NCBI GenBank assembly: GCA_003244205.1
Contig: QHBW01000068.1
Coordinates: forward strand, 1 to 41,837
Length of the DNA: 41,837 nucleotides
Source of the DNA: Solirubrobacterales bacterium
GTDB taxonomy: Bacteria; Actinomycetota; Thermoleophilia; Solirubrobacterales; Solirubrobacteraceae
Direction of reading: 5' to 3'
Program-made: the position numbers and the translations under genes
Notes under the pieces: model-generated
Seen by the model: the letters and a program-made list of their open reading frames with translations, nothing else
What the model was told of the DNA's origin: nothing
Databases searched by the model: none
Shown: in pieces, positions 33,328 to 41,468 of the stretch
Position numbering within the stretch: the first letter of the stretch is position 1
Layout: the number at the start of each line of letters is the position of its first letter

Positions 33328-34011
33328 GTGGCAAACCGCAAAAAGCAATGGGAGGAGAAGCGTCACAAGCGCCTCGAGGCCGAGGCAGCGGCTGCCGCCG
33401 CTGCTCGCCGCAAGCGCCTGATGACGCGGGCCGCGCTCGGTGCCGGCGTGGTGGTGGTCGCCGCCGTCGTCGCGATCCTCGCCGCCAGCGGCGGGGGATC
33501 CTCGAAGGTGCATGGAGTTGGCTCCACAGCCGGCCTGCAGACCACGGCGGTGCCGTGGGCGCCCGAGACCACGCAGCTCACGACACGCCTACAGGCGCTG
33601 AACCTCCCCGCGCAGAGCGACGCGGCATATCACGTGCACGCCGAGCTCGTGGTCTACGTCAACGGTCATAAGGCTCCGGTGCCGGCGCAGATCGGCATCG
33701 ACCCGCAGGGGCAGTTCTTGGCGCCGTTGCACACGCACGACACGAGCGGCGTGATCCACATCGAGGCGGCGCAGCAGTATCCGTTCACGCTCGGGCAGTT
33801 CTTCACGATCTGGGGGGTGAAGTTCACCGACACGCAGCTGGGCGGCTACACGGCGGTGGGTGGCAACGTCCTGCGCGCCTACGCGAACGGCAAGCCGATC
33901 ACCCACCCAGTCACCTACGTCATGCAGCCTCACGATCTGATCCTCGTCGGCTTCGGCCGGCCTGGGTCGTTCCCGACGCGCTACTCCTTCGGCTTTACCG
34001 CGGGCCAGTAG
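33328..34011 (+). CDS. Membrane-anchored histidine-rich protein, uncharacterised
   Basis: 227 residues. Very basic N-terminus (KKQWEEKRHKRLEAE), one transmembrane segment (AALGAGVVVVAAVVAILAAS), then an extracytoplasmic region with YHVHAELVVYVNGHKAPVPA, LHTHDTSGVIHIE, FTIWGVKF and VLRAYANGKPI. The HVH, HTHD and HIE clusters look like possible metal-binding positions. It lies divergent from dipZ (147 bp) and 32 bp before lgt, so a link to extracytoplasmic redox or metal handling is an inference. GTG at 33328. I recall related conserved hypotheticals in Solirubrobacterales but no characterised member. Confidence 0.72.
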   Translation: MANRKKQWEEKRHKRLEAEAAAAAAARRKRLMTRAALGAGVVVVAAVVAILAASGGGSSKVHGVGSTAGLQTTAVPWAPETTQLTTRLQALNLPAQSDAAYHVHAELVVYVNGHKAPVPAQIGIDPQGQFLAPLHTHDTSGVIHIEAAQQYPFTLGQFFTIWGVKFTDTQLGGYTAVGGNVLRAYANGKPITHPVTYVMQPHDLILVGFGRPGSFPTRYSFGFTAGQ

Positions 34012-34043
34012 TCCAACCAACGACGGGTCGGCGCAGTGCGAAC

Positions 34044-34880
34044 ATGCATGGCGCGACGATGAGCACAGCTGTGATCACGATCGGGATCGACCCTTACATT
34101 CACCTGGGGCCGCTGTCGATCGCTTGGCACGGGGTGACGATCGCGATTGGTATCGCTGTCGGAGCGCTGTTCGCGGCTCGCTTCGCCCGTGAGCGGGGGA
34201 TAAGCGTCGAGCCGCTTTATGGGATCGTGTTGATGCTCACGATCGGCGCGTTGGTCGGTGGGCGGATTTTCTATCTGCTCGAGCACGACCCGGGCGGAAT
34301 CGTGCGACCCGATCGACTGCTCGGCTCGCACGGGTTCACGTTCGACGGCGGAGTGATCCTCGCGGTGGTGCTGATCGTGGCCTATGTGCTGCGTCGCGGG
34401 TTGAGCGCGGCATATCTGGACGTCGTGGCCGCGGGGCTCGGGATCGGCATCGCCGTCGGGCGGATCGGGGACATCATCAACGGCGAGCACTACGGGCCGC
34501 GCAGTGACTTCTTCCTCGCCGTGCGCAACAGCAATCCCAACGCGCTCACACCAAATCCCCACTTCGCATATCACAACGGCGGGCTGTATGAATCGCTGCT
34601 AGGCCTGTTGATCTTCGCGATCGTGTGGTCGCTGCGCCACCGTCTGCGACGGCCGCTGGAGCTCACGTGGTTGGTGATGACACTGTTCGCGGCCGGCCGC
34701 CTCGTCGAGTTCTTCTACCGCCTGGACAGCCCACAGCTTGCGCTTGGGCTCAACAACGCACAGTGGTCGAGCATCGGGCTGCTAGTCGTGTGCGCGGTCG
34801 GCTGGCCGCTGACGGCGCGGCTGGCGCGACGGCACCGGGCCGCTCAGACGGCCTCCAAGACGCCAACAATCGCGCCCTAG
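34044..34880 (+). CDS. lgt: Prolipoprotein diacylglyceryl transferase, divergent
   Basis: 278 residues, about seven helices. Signature region GRIGDIINGEHYG (residues 139-151), N-terminal IAWHGVTIAIGIAVG, and the late GRLVEFFYRLD. It transfers diacylglycerol from phosphatidylglycerol to the lipobox Cys of lipoproteins, several of which are predicted in this window. Differences from E. coli Lgt: the essential-type His103 position is Asp101 here (GFTFDGGV against SFHGG), Asn146 is Asp143, and the late Arg-Glu spacing is shorter by one. It may be a diverged but working enzyme or a paralogue. ATG at 34044 or 34059. Confidence 0.8.
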   Translation: MHGATMSTAVITIGIDPYIHLGPLSIAWHGVTIAIGIAVGALFAARFARERGISVEPLYGIVLMLTIGALVGGRIFYLLEHDPGGIVRPDRLLGSHGFTFDGGVILAVVLIVAYVLRRGLSAAYLDVVAAGLGIGIAVGRIGDIINGEHYGPRSDFFLAVRNSNPNALTPNPHFAYHNGGLYESLLGLLIFAIVWSLRHRLRRPLELTWLVMTLFAAGRLVEFFYRLDSPQLALGLNNAQWSSIGLLVVCAVGWPLTARLARRHRAAQTASKTPTIAP

Positions 34881-35158
34881 TCTGCCCGAGTTCAGTCATG
34901 GGGCAGCTGGAGCCTACGCGCAGTGCGCGCTCGCAGCGAGGTCCACGCGCGCCGCCCTGCTCACTCCAGGACGACCGAAGCCCAGCACGGCGCCCGTCAC
35001 CGCGCAGCCAGCGCTCGCTCTCACAGCGCAGTCATAGCTGGCACACCACGCGGCGGGTGGCCACGCGATCTCAGTCTCACTGTTCTCGAGTCCGCACACG
35101 GCGCCCCCAGCGACAACCGACTGCCGCCAGGGGACTTGATGCGACCGGCCATGAAGGA
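34881..35158. other. Intergenic stretch without recognisable gene
   Basis: Between lgt and the palindrome at 35159. Frames here are short and have no family likeness. It holds the 3' side of lgt and whatever follows the choice-of-anchor gene on the other strand. Confidence 0.4.
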
Positions 35159-35190
35159 CAGGCAGCCTGCCCCCGGGGGCAGGCTGCCTG
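35159..35190. terminator. 32-bp perfect palindrome, terminator-like
   Basis: CAGGCAGCCTGCCCCC is followed by its exact reverse complement, with no loop bases. It lies 24 bp after the end (on the minus strand) of the choice-of-anchor-L protein gene and probably ends its transcript; it could also serve the plus strand, where CTCTTTG follows. Confidence 0.65.
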
Positions 35191-35214
35191 TGACTCTTTG
35201 CTAGTGCCTGCTAG

Positions 35215-36060
35215 CTACGACAGGCCCGACTTGCACGGGCTGCGCTTGCTCATCGTGAGGTTGTCTACGAAGGCAGCCGAGTCGTACTGACGGTCGCCCT
35301 GATCGAAGATCGACAGGTACACGAAGTGACGACCTGGATTGACCGGGGTCGAGGCGCGCAGGATACGCGTGCCGCCCCCGTAGGTCGTACCCTGAGAGTT
35401 CAGGGCTGACATTCTGTCCAGACCGGTCTTGTTGATCTGCACGACATGGCCGTTGACATCGCGGGCGAAGTCACGGGGCGCCACGATCTGCGATCCGTTG
35501 CTCGCATCCCAGGTGCTGTGGTCGAGCTCGGCAATGAACGCGTCGTTGAACTGTTGTCCAACGAAGTCGGGGAACTCCTGCGAGAGGAACCGAAAACGGA
35601 ACGACAGGCAGTTGGCACCCTTGGGAACTTTGACGTGCAGCCGAAGGATCGTGACGTCTCGCGCGCCGCGGATCTGCAGACCGTTATCCCGGCAACCTGG
35701 AAGTCCAGCGTCCTTCTGGTGGTCGGCCAATGTCGCGCACCCGTTGGTCATGATCGCGTAGTAGGAGCCCTCGAGCGGGAACGCGCCGAGCTTCTTGGAA
35801 TTGACGAGGATGCGCTTGTTGGAGATTGCGTTTGGGGTCCCGTCCGGAGGTACAGTCACGAACTTCGCGTCGATTAGTTGCTTCTTGTCGGCCATGATCA
35901 CACGGCCGAGCAGTGTTGCGCCCGCCGTTGACCGTGTGACCGGCGTGATCCGGTGCTTGGACGAATTGGCGACAGCAAAGCCAGCTAGCCCCGCGACCAA
36001 AGCCAGGCCGCTCAGTAGAACGCCCAGCGACAACCGACCAGCATTTGAGCCACGCATCAT
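35215..36060 (-). CDS. Secreted choice-of-anchor-L-like domain protein
   Basis: About 281 residues. Signal peptide (GVLLSGLALVAGLAGFAVA), then a region with LSFRFRFLSQEFPDFVGQQF, NDAFIAELDHSTW, GTTYGGGTRILRA and VYLSIFDQGDRQYDSAAFVD, the pattern of the choice-of-anchor-L family of extracellular proteins. Four Cys may form disulfides. No C-terminal sorting motif is visible. ATG at 36060 is chosen because GGAGGGG lies five bases upstream; a TTG at 36072 is the longer alternative. Ligand unknown; surface or secreted. Confidence 0.8.
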   Translation of the reverse strand: MMRGSNAGRLSLGVLLSGLALVAGLAGFAVANSSKHRITPVTRSTAGATLLGRVIMADKKQLIDAKFVTVPPDGTPNAISNKRILVNSKKLGAFPLEGSYYAIMTNGCATLADHQKDAGLPGCRDNGLQIRGARDVTILRLHVKVPKGANCLSFRFRFLSQEFPDFVGQQFNDAFIAELDHSTWDASNGSQIVAPRDFARDVNGHVVQINKTGLDRMSALNSQGTTYGGGTRILRASTPVNPGRHFVYLSIFDQGDRQYDSAAFVDNLTMSKRSPCKSGLS

Positions 36061-36243
36061 CTGCCCCTCCAAGAGTTGGTTTAATGGGCTTGAACTCGTC
36101 CGGGACCGCGGAGTTGCGGTACGCCGGCGGGAAGGCGGGCGCTGTCACGACGGGTAACGACAAGGGATACGCATCACGGTCAAAGCTGTCGGCCGCGACG
36201 ACAAGCACAGCAAGGAGGTGCCGCACAAAACCAAGTTCCCGCG

Positions 36244-36852
36244 TCAGCGTGCAGGGGTGACGGAGCGGCGACGAAGCCGCTCCCGCAGAGCGCGCTCGAC
36301 GTCGAGCCAATCGTCGGCGATCACGCTGTAGTACGCAGAGTCGCGCAGCCCGTCTCCAACAACCATGTGGCGGCGCAGGACACCCTCGAACTGTGCCGGC
36401 AGCGCGGCGAGCGCAGCACGCGAGCGCTGATTGCGCGCATCGGTCTTGAACTCGACACGCACCGCGCCGAGGTGCTCGAAAGCGTGGCGCAGGAGCAGTA
36501 GCTTGACCTCGACGTTGATGCCGGTCCGCCAGGCCGACGGCGCCAGCCAGCTCCAGCCGATCTCCAGCCCGCGATGCGCGGGACGCAGAGTCAGGTAGCG
36601 CGTGCTGCCGACGGCGCGCTGACGCCGACGGTCGACGATCGCAAAGACCGCCTCGCGCCCGGCCTCGGAGTCGGCCAGCGCTTGCATGATCCAAGCATGG
36701 AACCGATCGCCGTCCGGCACACGACCAAAGGGCAGCCAGCGCCAGATCTCGGGATCCTGCGCCGCCGCGAAGAGCTCAGCCTCGTACTCGGGGCCAAGCG
36801 GCGAGAGGACTGCGAGCGAGCCCTCGAGCTCCGTCCAGATGTCCTTCCACAT
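36244..36852 (-). CDS. GNAT family N-acetyltransferase
   Basis: 202 residues of the RimJ/RimL-like type: LSPLGPEYEAELFAAAQDP, WRWLPFG, ERAVGSTRYLTLRP-type AVGSTRYLTLRPAHRGLEIG, WRTGINVEVKLLLLRHAFEH (acetyl-CoA region) and RVEFKTDARNQRSRAALAAL. Probably acetylates a small amine or a protein N-terminus; the substrate is unknown. ATG at 36852 is the first start giving full homology. Its upstream neighbour on the same strand, the small lipoprotein at 36876, ends 23 bp away. Confidence 0.87.
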   Translation of the reverse strand: MWKDIWTELEGSLAVLSPLGPEYEAELFAAAQDPEIWRWLPFGRVPDGDRFHAWIMQALADSEAGREAVFAIVDRRRQRAVGSTRYLTLRPAHRGLEIGWSWLAPSAWRTGINVEVKLLLLRHAFEHLGAVRVEFKTDARNQRSRAALAALPAQFEGVLRRHMVVGDGLRDSAYYSVIADDWLDVERALRERLRRRSVTPAR

Positions 36853-36875
36853 GCCGGTCAGGATCGCAGCACTCC

Positions 36876-37313
36876 CTAGACGATCGGCAGCCCGCAGCCG
36901 GCGACGATCAGGGGGATCGAGGCAAGGTCGGGGGAGGGGCCGTGGCGGTCGCGGCGGACGAAGAAGACGTAGCTCAGGGTCGCCTGCCAGCACTGGTCCT
37001 GGGCGGCGCTGACCTGATAGCCGGCGGCGATGTAGTCGGCGGTCCCGTAGGCGTCGAAGTCCTCCTCGCAGGCGAAGCGGACCCCCGGTGCCGCGGTCGC
37101 TTCGCGACCGGCGCCGTTGGACGAGGTGCGGCATCCACGCGGGCTGCTGCCGGGCCCACCGCCAAGGCGATATGCACCACTGGGAGCGTGCGGACCGTAG
37201 GTCAGCACGCCGGCGAGCGTGTCGTCCACGACGCCGGGCGCGTAGTGGTGCAACGAGCCGCAGCCCGCCAGCATGGCGGCTGCGAGGAGCACGATGAGGG
37301 CGGCGGCGCGCAT
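36876..37313 (-). CDS. Putative small lipoprotein, uncharacterised
   Basis: 145 residues. Signal peptide with lipobox AMLAGCGS (Cys at about residue 18), then a soluble region with four further Cys and ending AGCGLPIV. No family recognised. The Cys content suggests disulfides. It is divergent from the small membrane protein gene at 37339 with 25 bp between, so the two promoters overlap. Confidence 0.65.
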   Translation of the reverse strand: MRAAALIVLLAAAMLAGCGSLHHYAPGVVDDTLAGVLTYGPHAPSGAYRLGGGPGSSPRGCRTSSNGAGREATAAPGVRFACEEDFDAYGTADYIAAGYQVSAAQDQCWQATLSYVFFVRRDRHGPSPDLASIPLIVAGCGLPIV

Positions 37314-37338
37314 CGTCGGAGACGATACGGTTCACGTC

Positions 37339-37719
37339 GTGAAGGACGCCGTTGAGCGCCTAAATCGCGGGATGGCCGCTTTCGACATCGCGCTCGGGAT
37401 CGGTGCCCTGACTACGCCGCGTGCCACGCTCGCGGTGCTCGGCCATGATCCGCCGTCCGCGGATGCTGAGTGGCTGTTTCGCCGCTGCGGTCCGATCTGG
37501 TTGACGTTTGCCGCTGCCCACTTGACCGCCTGGCGGCGGGGTGGAGAGCGCGACTGGTGGGCGCTGGCATGGCTGCGCGCCACCGAGCTGGCGACCGACG
37601 CCTTGTGGGCCTCGAGCCCGGCTGTCTCCCGACCGGGAGCGAAAGCGGGCCTGCGGCTCGCCGGCGTCGGCAACCTCGCGATGACGCTGGCCTTCGCGTG
37701 GCGTGCCCGCCAGGGCTAG
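37339..37719 (+). CDS. Small multi-helix membrane protein, uncharacterised
   Basis: 126 residues from GTG at 37339. About three to four hydrophobic segments (FDIALGIGALTTPRATLAVL, PIWLTFAAAHLTAW, WWALAWLRATELATDALWA, LAGVGNLAMTLAFAW). No family recognised. The longer frame starting at 37273 adds residues inside the divergent lipoprotein gene and is not used. It ends four bases inside the histidine kinase stop region on the other strand. Confidence 0.6.
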   Translation: MKDAVERLNRGMAAFDIALGIGALTTPRATLAVLGHDPPSADAEWLFRRCGPIWLTFAAAHLTAWRRGGERDWWALAWLRATELATDALWASSPAVSRPGAKAGLRLAGVGNLAMTLAFAWRARQG

Positions 37720-39227
37720 CGCTTCGCCAGCGGCTCCTGCGTGGGCTGGCGCTCCTGCTTGGGGGCTGGTCCGGTGTCCCACGCCTGGTCGTCGCCTGCG
37801 GCCCGCGGGAGCGTGAGCTGCAAGCGCGCGCCGGACCTGGTCTCCGTTAGCGAGAGCTCGCCGCCCATCGCCCGCGCCAGCTCGCGTCCGATCGCCAAGC
37901 CGAGCCCGAACCCGCCGCCCATCCCGCCGTCCTCTCCCCGCTGAAAGCGCTCGAAGATGCGTTCGCGCGCTTCGGCAGCGACCCCCGGTCCGTGATCGAT
38001 CACCGTCAGCTCGGCGCGCGCGTCCGAGCCGGTGACGAGTATCTCGATCGTGCTGCCGGGAGGGGCGTAGCGGAGCGCGTTGTCGAGCAGGATGCGCAGA
38101 ATCCGCGCGGCGGCGCCAGGGTCACCGCGCGCCCAATGAGCGCTCCCAGAGTCCGGCTGGACAATCAGGCGGCGGTCGCCGGCGCGAGCCTCGAACTCAG
38201 CGACTACGGCCCGCGAGAGCTCGCCCAGCTCGAGCGCCTCGACGCGCAGATCGATGCCGGAGTCGAGTCGGCTCAAGTCGAGCAGATCGGCTGCCAGCGT
38301 CGCCAGCCGCCGCGACTGGTCCTGGGCCTTCGCCAGCTGGCGGCGCGCATCCTCGAGATCGGGGTTGGCAGCGGCGAGATCCTCCTCTAACAGCTCGAGC
38401 ATCCCGCGCAGGCCTGAGAGCGGTGTGCGGAGCTCGTGCGACGCGGTGGCGAGAAAGTCTCGGCGCGCCTGCTCCTCGCGGCGGAGTCGATCGTGCATCG
38501 TGGAGAAGGCCCTCCCCAGGTCGGCGATCTCATCGTGTCCGGCGACGTCGAACCCCGGCGTCCCCGCGCCGTCCTCGCCGACGAGACCGCCCTCGGCGAG
38601 GGCGAGCGCGCCCTGGCGCAACCGGCGCAGCCTTCGCAGCAGCGTGGTGGCGATGCCGAAGCCGAGCAGCAGGGCGGTCCCCAGGCCGGTCAGGGCAGCG
38701 AACAGGAATGCTCTCGTGACGGTGTTGGCCGCGGCCGCGGCGTCGGAGAGCTGTTTGCGTAGGAGCACGACGAAACGCGCACTGTTGCGCACGGTCACAG
38801 GCATCGCGATCCGCGCCGGCGTCTCGCCTCCGTCGCTCGGCTGATGGCGGATGATCGTGTTGCTGGCTATCGCCTGGGCTGCGTCGGGGAAGTACGCGTC
38901 GATCGGGTCGGTGTCGTAGAAGCGCTGACCGGATCCATCGACGACCACGATGCGCGCCCGCGTGCGGCGACGCAGGTCGTCCACCAGCCCGCGGAAGCGA
39001 GGGGTCAGGCCCGTGATGTCGGAGCGGGTGAGGTCGCTGAACTCCGTTCGGAACGACGCTGCGGTATTGACTAGGGAGGCGAGCTCGTCGCGCCTGAGAC
39101 GGCTCTCCAGCGGGGAGAGGAGGGTCAGCGCGGCGACTCCCAGGGTGGCGCCACTGACGAGGACCAGTGCCGCCACGAGTCGCCAGCGCAACCCCAGACG
39201 CGAGAGCGTGCGCTCCACGCGCGCCAT
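37716..39227 (-). CDS. Sensor histidine kinase (HAMP, HisKA, HATPase)
   Basis: 503 residues. Two transmembrane helices (residues about 15-37 and 170-195) around a roughly 130-residue extracytoplasmic sensor, a HAMP linker, HisKA with ATASHELRTPLSGLRGMLEL (phosphorylated His) and HATPase with N box DNALRYAPPG, G1 DHGPGVAAEA and G2 GGFGLGLAIG. ATG at 39227 lies one base after the response regulator stop (TGAGATG), so the two are coupled. The signal is unknown. Confidence 0.93.
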   Translation of the reverse strand: MARVERTLSRLGLRWRLVAALVLVSGATLGVAALTLLSPLESRLRRDELASLVNTAASFRTEFSDLTRSDITGLTPRFRGLVDDLRRRTRARIVVVDGSGQRFYDTDPIDAYFPDAAQAIASNTIIRHQPSDGGETPARIAMPVTVRNSARFVVLLRKQLSDAAAAANTVTRAFLFAALTGLGTALLLGFGIATTLLRRLRRLRQGALALAEGGLVGEDGAGTPGFDVAGHDEIADLGRAFSTMHDRLRREEQARRDFLATASHELRTPLSGLRGMLELLEEDLAAANPDLEDARRQLAKAQDQSRRLATLAADLLDLSRLDSGIDLRVEALELGELSRAVVAEFEARAGDRRLIVQPDSGSAHWARGDPGAAARILRILLDNALRYAPPGSTIEILVTGSDARAELTVIDHGPGVAAEARERIFERFQRGEDGGMGGGFGLGLAIGRELARAMGGELSLTETRSGARLQLTLPRAAGDDQAWDTGPAPKQERQPTQEPLAKR

Positions 39228-39228
39228 C

Positions 39229-39927
39229 TCACCGACCCAGTCGGTAGCCGGCCCCGCGCACCGTGATGAGCAGCTCGGGCTTGTCGGGCTGGCGCTCGAG
39301 CTTCTCGCGCAGATGGCGCACGTGGACGTCAATGCCACGGGGGTCGCGGTAGGCGCTGTCGCCCCAGATCGCCCGCATCAGCTCCTGGCGGTTGAAAAGA
39401 CGCCCCGGCGCGCTCATCAGACGGGCGAGCAACTCGAACTCCGAGAAGGTGAGGTGAACGGTCTCGTTGCGCAGCCGTACCTCGCGCGTGGCGCGGTCGA
39501 GCACGAGCTCGCCGGCGGTGAAGACCTCGTCGCCCAGCGCGAAGCTGCGCGCCCGGCGCAGGACCGCTCGAATGCGGCTGCGTAGCTCCGCGAGCCCGAA
39601 CGGCTTGGTTACGTAGTCATCGGCGCCGGCCTCGAGACCGAGCACGGCATCGGCCTCGTTGTCGAGCGCCGTGAGCATGATGATCGGCACCACGTTGCGA
39701 CGCTGTCGCAGTGTGCGGCACACCTCATAGCCGTCGGGGCCGGGGCCGAGCGCGACGTCGAGCAGCACGACGTCGTAGTGATCGGTGCTCGCGCGATCGA
39801 TTGCCGTGCGCCCATCCGCGACCGCGAGGACCTGATGTCCCTGCCGCGCGAAGGAGTCGCGCAGCGTCTCTCGCAGGGCCGATTCGTCGTCGACCACGAG
39901 GATGCTCAGCGTCTGGTCGATGCTCAT
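39229..39927 (-). CDS. OmpR/PhoB-family response regulator
   Basis: 232 residues. Receiver domain with acidic pair VVDDES, phosphorylation Asp57 in VVLLDVALGPGPDG, Thr/Lys positions in MLTALD and VTKPFG, and a C-terminal winged helix with LTFSEFELLARLMSAPGRL and GIDVHVRHLREKLE. Acts with the histidine kinase that follows immediately. ATG at 39927 lies 19 bp after the uppP stop, so uppP, regulator and kinase may form one operon. Confidence 0.94.
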   Translation of the reverse strand: MSIDQTLSILVVDDESALRETLRDSFARQGHQVLAVADGRTAIDRASTDHYDVVLLDVALGPGPDGYEVCRTLRQRRNVVPIIMLTALDNEADAVLGLEAGADDYVTKPFGLAELRSRIRAVLRRARSFALGDEVFTAGELVLDRATREVRLRNETVHLTFSEFELLARLMSAPGRLFNRQELMRAIWGDSAYRDPRGIDVHVRHLREKLERQPDKPELLITVRGAGYRLGR

Positions 39928-39946
39928 CTGCGCCGAGACGCTAGCG

Positions 39947-40867
39947 CTACGTCTGCGTGTAGATCACCATTGCGACCCCGAACAGCAGGCAGTAGGCCGC
40001 GAACGGCGTTAGCGTCCGGCTCTTGAAGTAGCGCACCAGCCAGGCGACGGTGAACACCGCGGTGACCGCGGCGACGGCGGCAGCCACCACGGCCTGACCG
40101 CGAATCCCGTCGCCGAGGTGCCCGAGCAGATCGGGCAGCTTGAAAAGACCCGCGGCGAGGATGATCGGCGTCGCGAGCAGGAAGCCGAGCCTCCCCGCGT
40201 CGCTGTTGTCAAGCCCGCGCTGGAGTCCGGCGGCCATCACCACCCCGTCGCGGCTGATGCCGGGGATCAGCGCCGTCGCCTGCGCGACTCCGATCACGCC
40301 CGCCTCGCGGTACTGCAGCGTGTCGAGCCGGCGGCCGCCGGCGGCGTTCCTGCCCTCACGCGCGGCCAGCGCGCGCACCTCCGCGCGCCGGCGCAGCCGC
40401 TCGGCGCCCATCAGCATGATCCCGTTGAGCACCAGGAAGATCGCCGCTGTGATCGGCTTGGCCAGCGCGACGCGCACGGGATGCTCGAAGGCGATGCCCA
40501 GGAGTCCGACCGGAATGCTGGCGGCGATGATCAGCCAGGCGAGCCGCTCGGTCGGCGTCTCGATACGCCGCGTTGCCAGCGTGCGGAAGAAAGCCCGGAC
40601 GATATCGACCCAGTCGCGCCAGAAGTAGATCAAGAGGCCAATCGCGCTACCGACATGGAGCATCACGACGAACGCCAGCCACGGAGACTCCGACTGCGAC
40701 TGCCAGGCCACCAGCGTGTGCCAGCCGAAGAGGTTCGGGAACAGCACCGTGTGCCCGAGGCTCGAGATCGGAAACAGCTCCGAGGCGCCCTGCAGGATGC
40801 CCAGCACGATCGCCTGAAAGGTGCTGACCGGATTCGTGGCATGGTGGATGAGCGCGAGCGCGTACAC
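39947..40867 (-). CDS. uppP: Undecaprenyl-diphosphate phosphatase
   Basis: 306 residues, about eight helices. Active-site regions: ILQGASELFPISSLGHTVL (Glu and the SS-x-GH block) and ALIPGISRDGVVMAAG (PGISR with the catalytic-type Arg). It recycles the lipid carrier for peptidoglycan and other envelope polymers, and can confer bacitracin tolerance. GTG at 40867. Differences from E. coli (ASELFPISS for TEFLPVSS, RDG for RSG) are modest. Its position just before a two-component system suggests envelope-stress control, but that is inference. Confidence 0.92.
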   Translation of the reverse strand: MYALALIHHATNPVSTFQAIVLGILQGASELFPISSLGHTVLFPNLFGWHTLVAWQSQSESPWLAFVVMLHVGSAIGLLIYFWRDWVDIVRAFFRTLATRRIETPTERLAWLIIAASIPVGLLGIAFEHPVRVALAKPITAAIFLVLNGIMLMGAERLRRRAEVRALAAREGRNAAGGRRLDTLQYREAGVIGVAQATALIPGISRDGVVMAAGLQRGLDNSDAGRLGFLLATPIILAAGLFKLPDLLGHLGDGIRGQAVVAAAVAAVTAVFTVAWLVRYFKSRTLTPFAAYCLLFGVAMVIYTQT

Positions 40868-41005
40868 GGAGCGCAGAACCCTATCCGGCCCCCTCGCCGG
40901 GTGCGCAGGCGCCAGCGCTTCCCCCGCCGCCAGCCCTCCCCCGCGCAGGCCCTCCCCCGTCAGAGCGCTCAGCCGAGCCGAGCCTCCCCAATGCCGGCCG
41001 GAGCC

Positions 41006-41461
41006 TCAGCCCAGCCCGCATGGCCCATGGGCGGCCTGGACCGCGAACAGCTCGGCTTCTGCGAGCTCGTGACGGTGCTGCGCCGCCGTGTCGGGAAACT
41101 TGATCGACCCGTTCTGCAGCTTGATCGCATACGAGGACACGCTGCCCGCGCCGGGCAGTATGCGCAGCGTCGCCCTCGCGTCCCCGTCGAGGTCCGCGGC
41201 CAGCACCCGCGCCCGTATCAGCAACGGGTCCGAGAGCGCTTTCGGCGCGGCGCCGTCGCAGCGGATCGTGCCGCCGTCGCTGACCAGCAGCGTCAGCGTG
41301 CGGCCCTGCCCGGTACGGGTGAGCAGGAACAGGTCCGCGGCCTGCACGTTGAGCCCGCAGGCGACGATGGTGACGGCGCCCACGGCGCCGGCGGCGGCGA
41401 GCAGCCAGCGCGCCGCGCACGGCGGCTTCAATCTGGCTCCCGCGCCACGATCTCGTCGCAC
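41006..41461 (-). CDS. Putative lipoprotein, uncharacterised
   Basis: 151 residues from GTG at 41461, with a GAGG five bases upstream and 7 bp after the stop of the gamma-glutamyltransferase. A basic start, hydrophobic segment (WLLAAAGAVGAVTIVAC) with Cys in lipobox-like position, then QAADLFLLTRTGQGRTLTLL, DGGTIRCDG and LQNGSIKFPDTA. I recall similar conserved hypotheticals in Solirubrobacterales, but no function. It is probably coupled with the upstream gamma-glutamyltransferase. Confidence 0.62.
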   Translation of the reverse strand: MRRDRGAGARLKPPCAARWLLAAAGAVGAVTIVACGLNVQAADLFLLTRTGQGRTLTLLVSDGGTIRCDGAAPKALSDPLLIRARVLAADLDGDARATLRILPGAGSVSSYAIKLQNGSIKFPDTAAQHRHELAEAELFAVQAAHGPCGLG

Positions 41462-41468
41462 GATGGCC

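Noticed and set aside
31664-33334. Long minus-strand frame alongside dipZ
   Set aside because: Same strand, other frame; dipZ carries all expected redox motifs, so this is a shadow.
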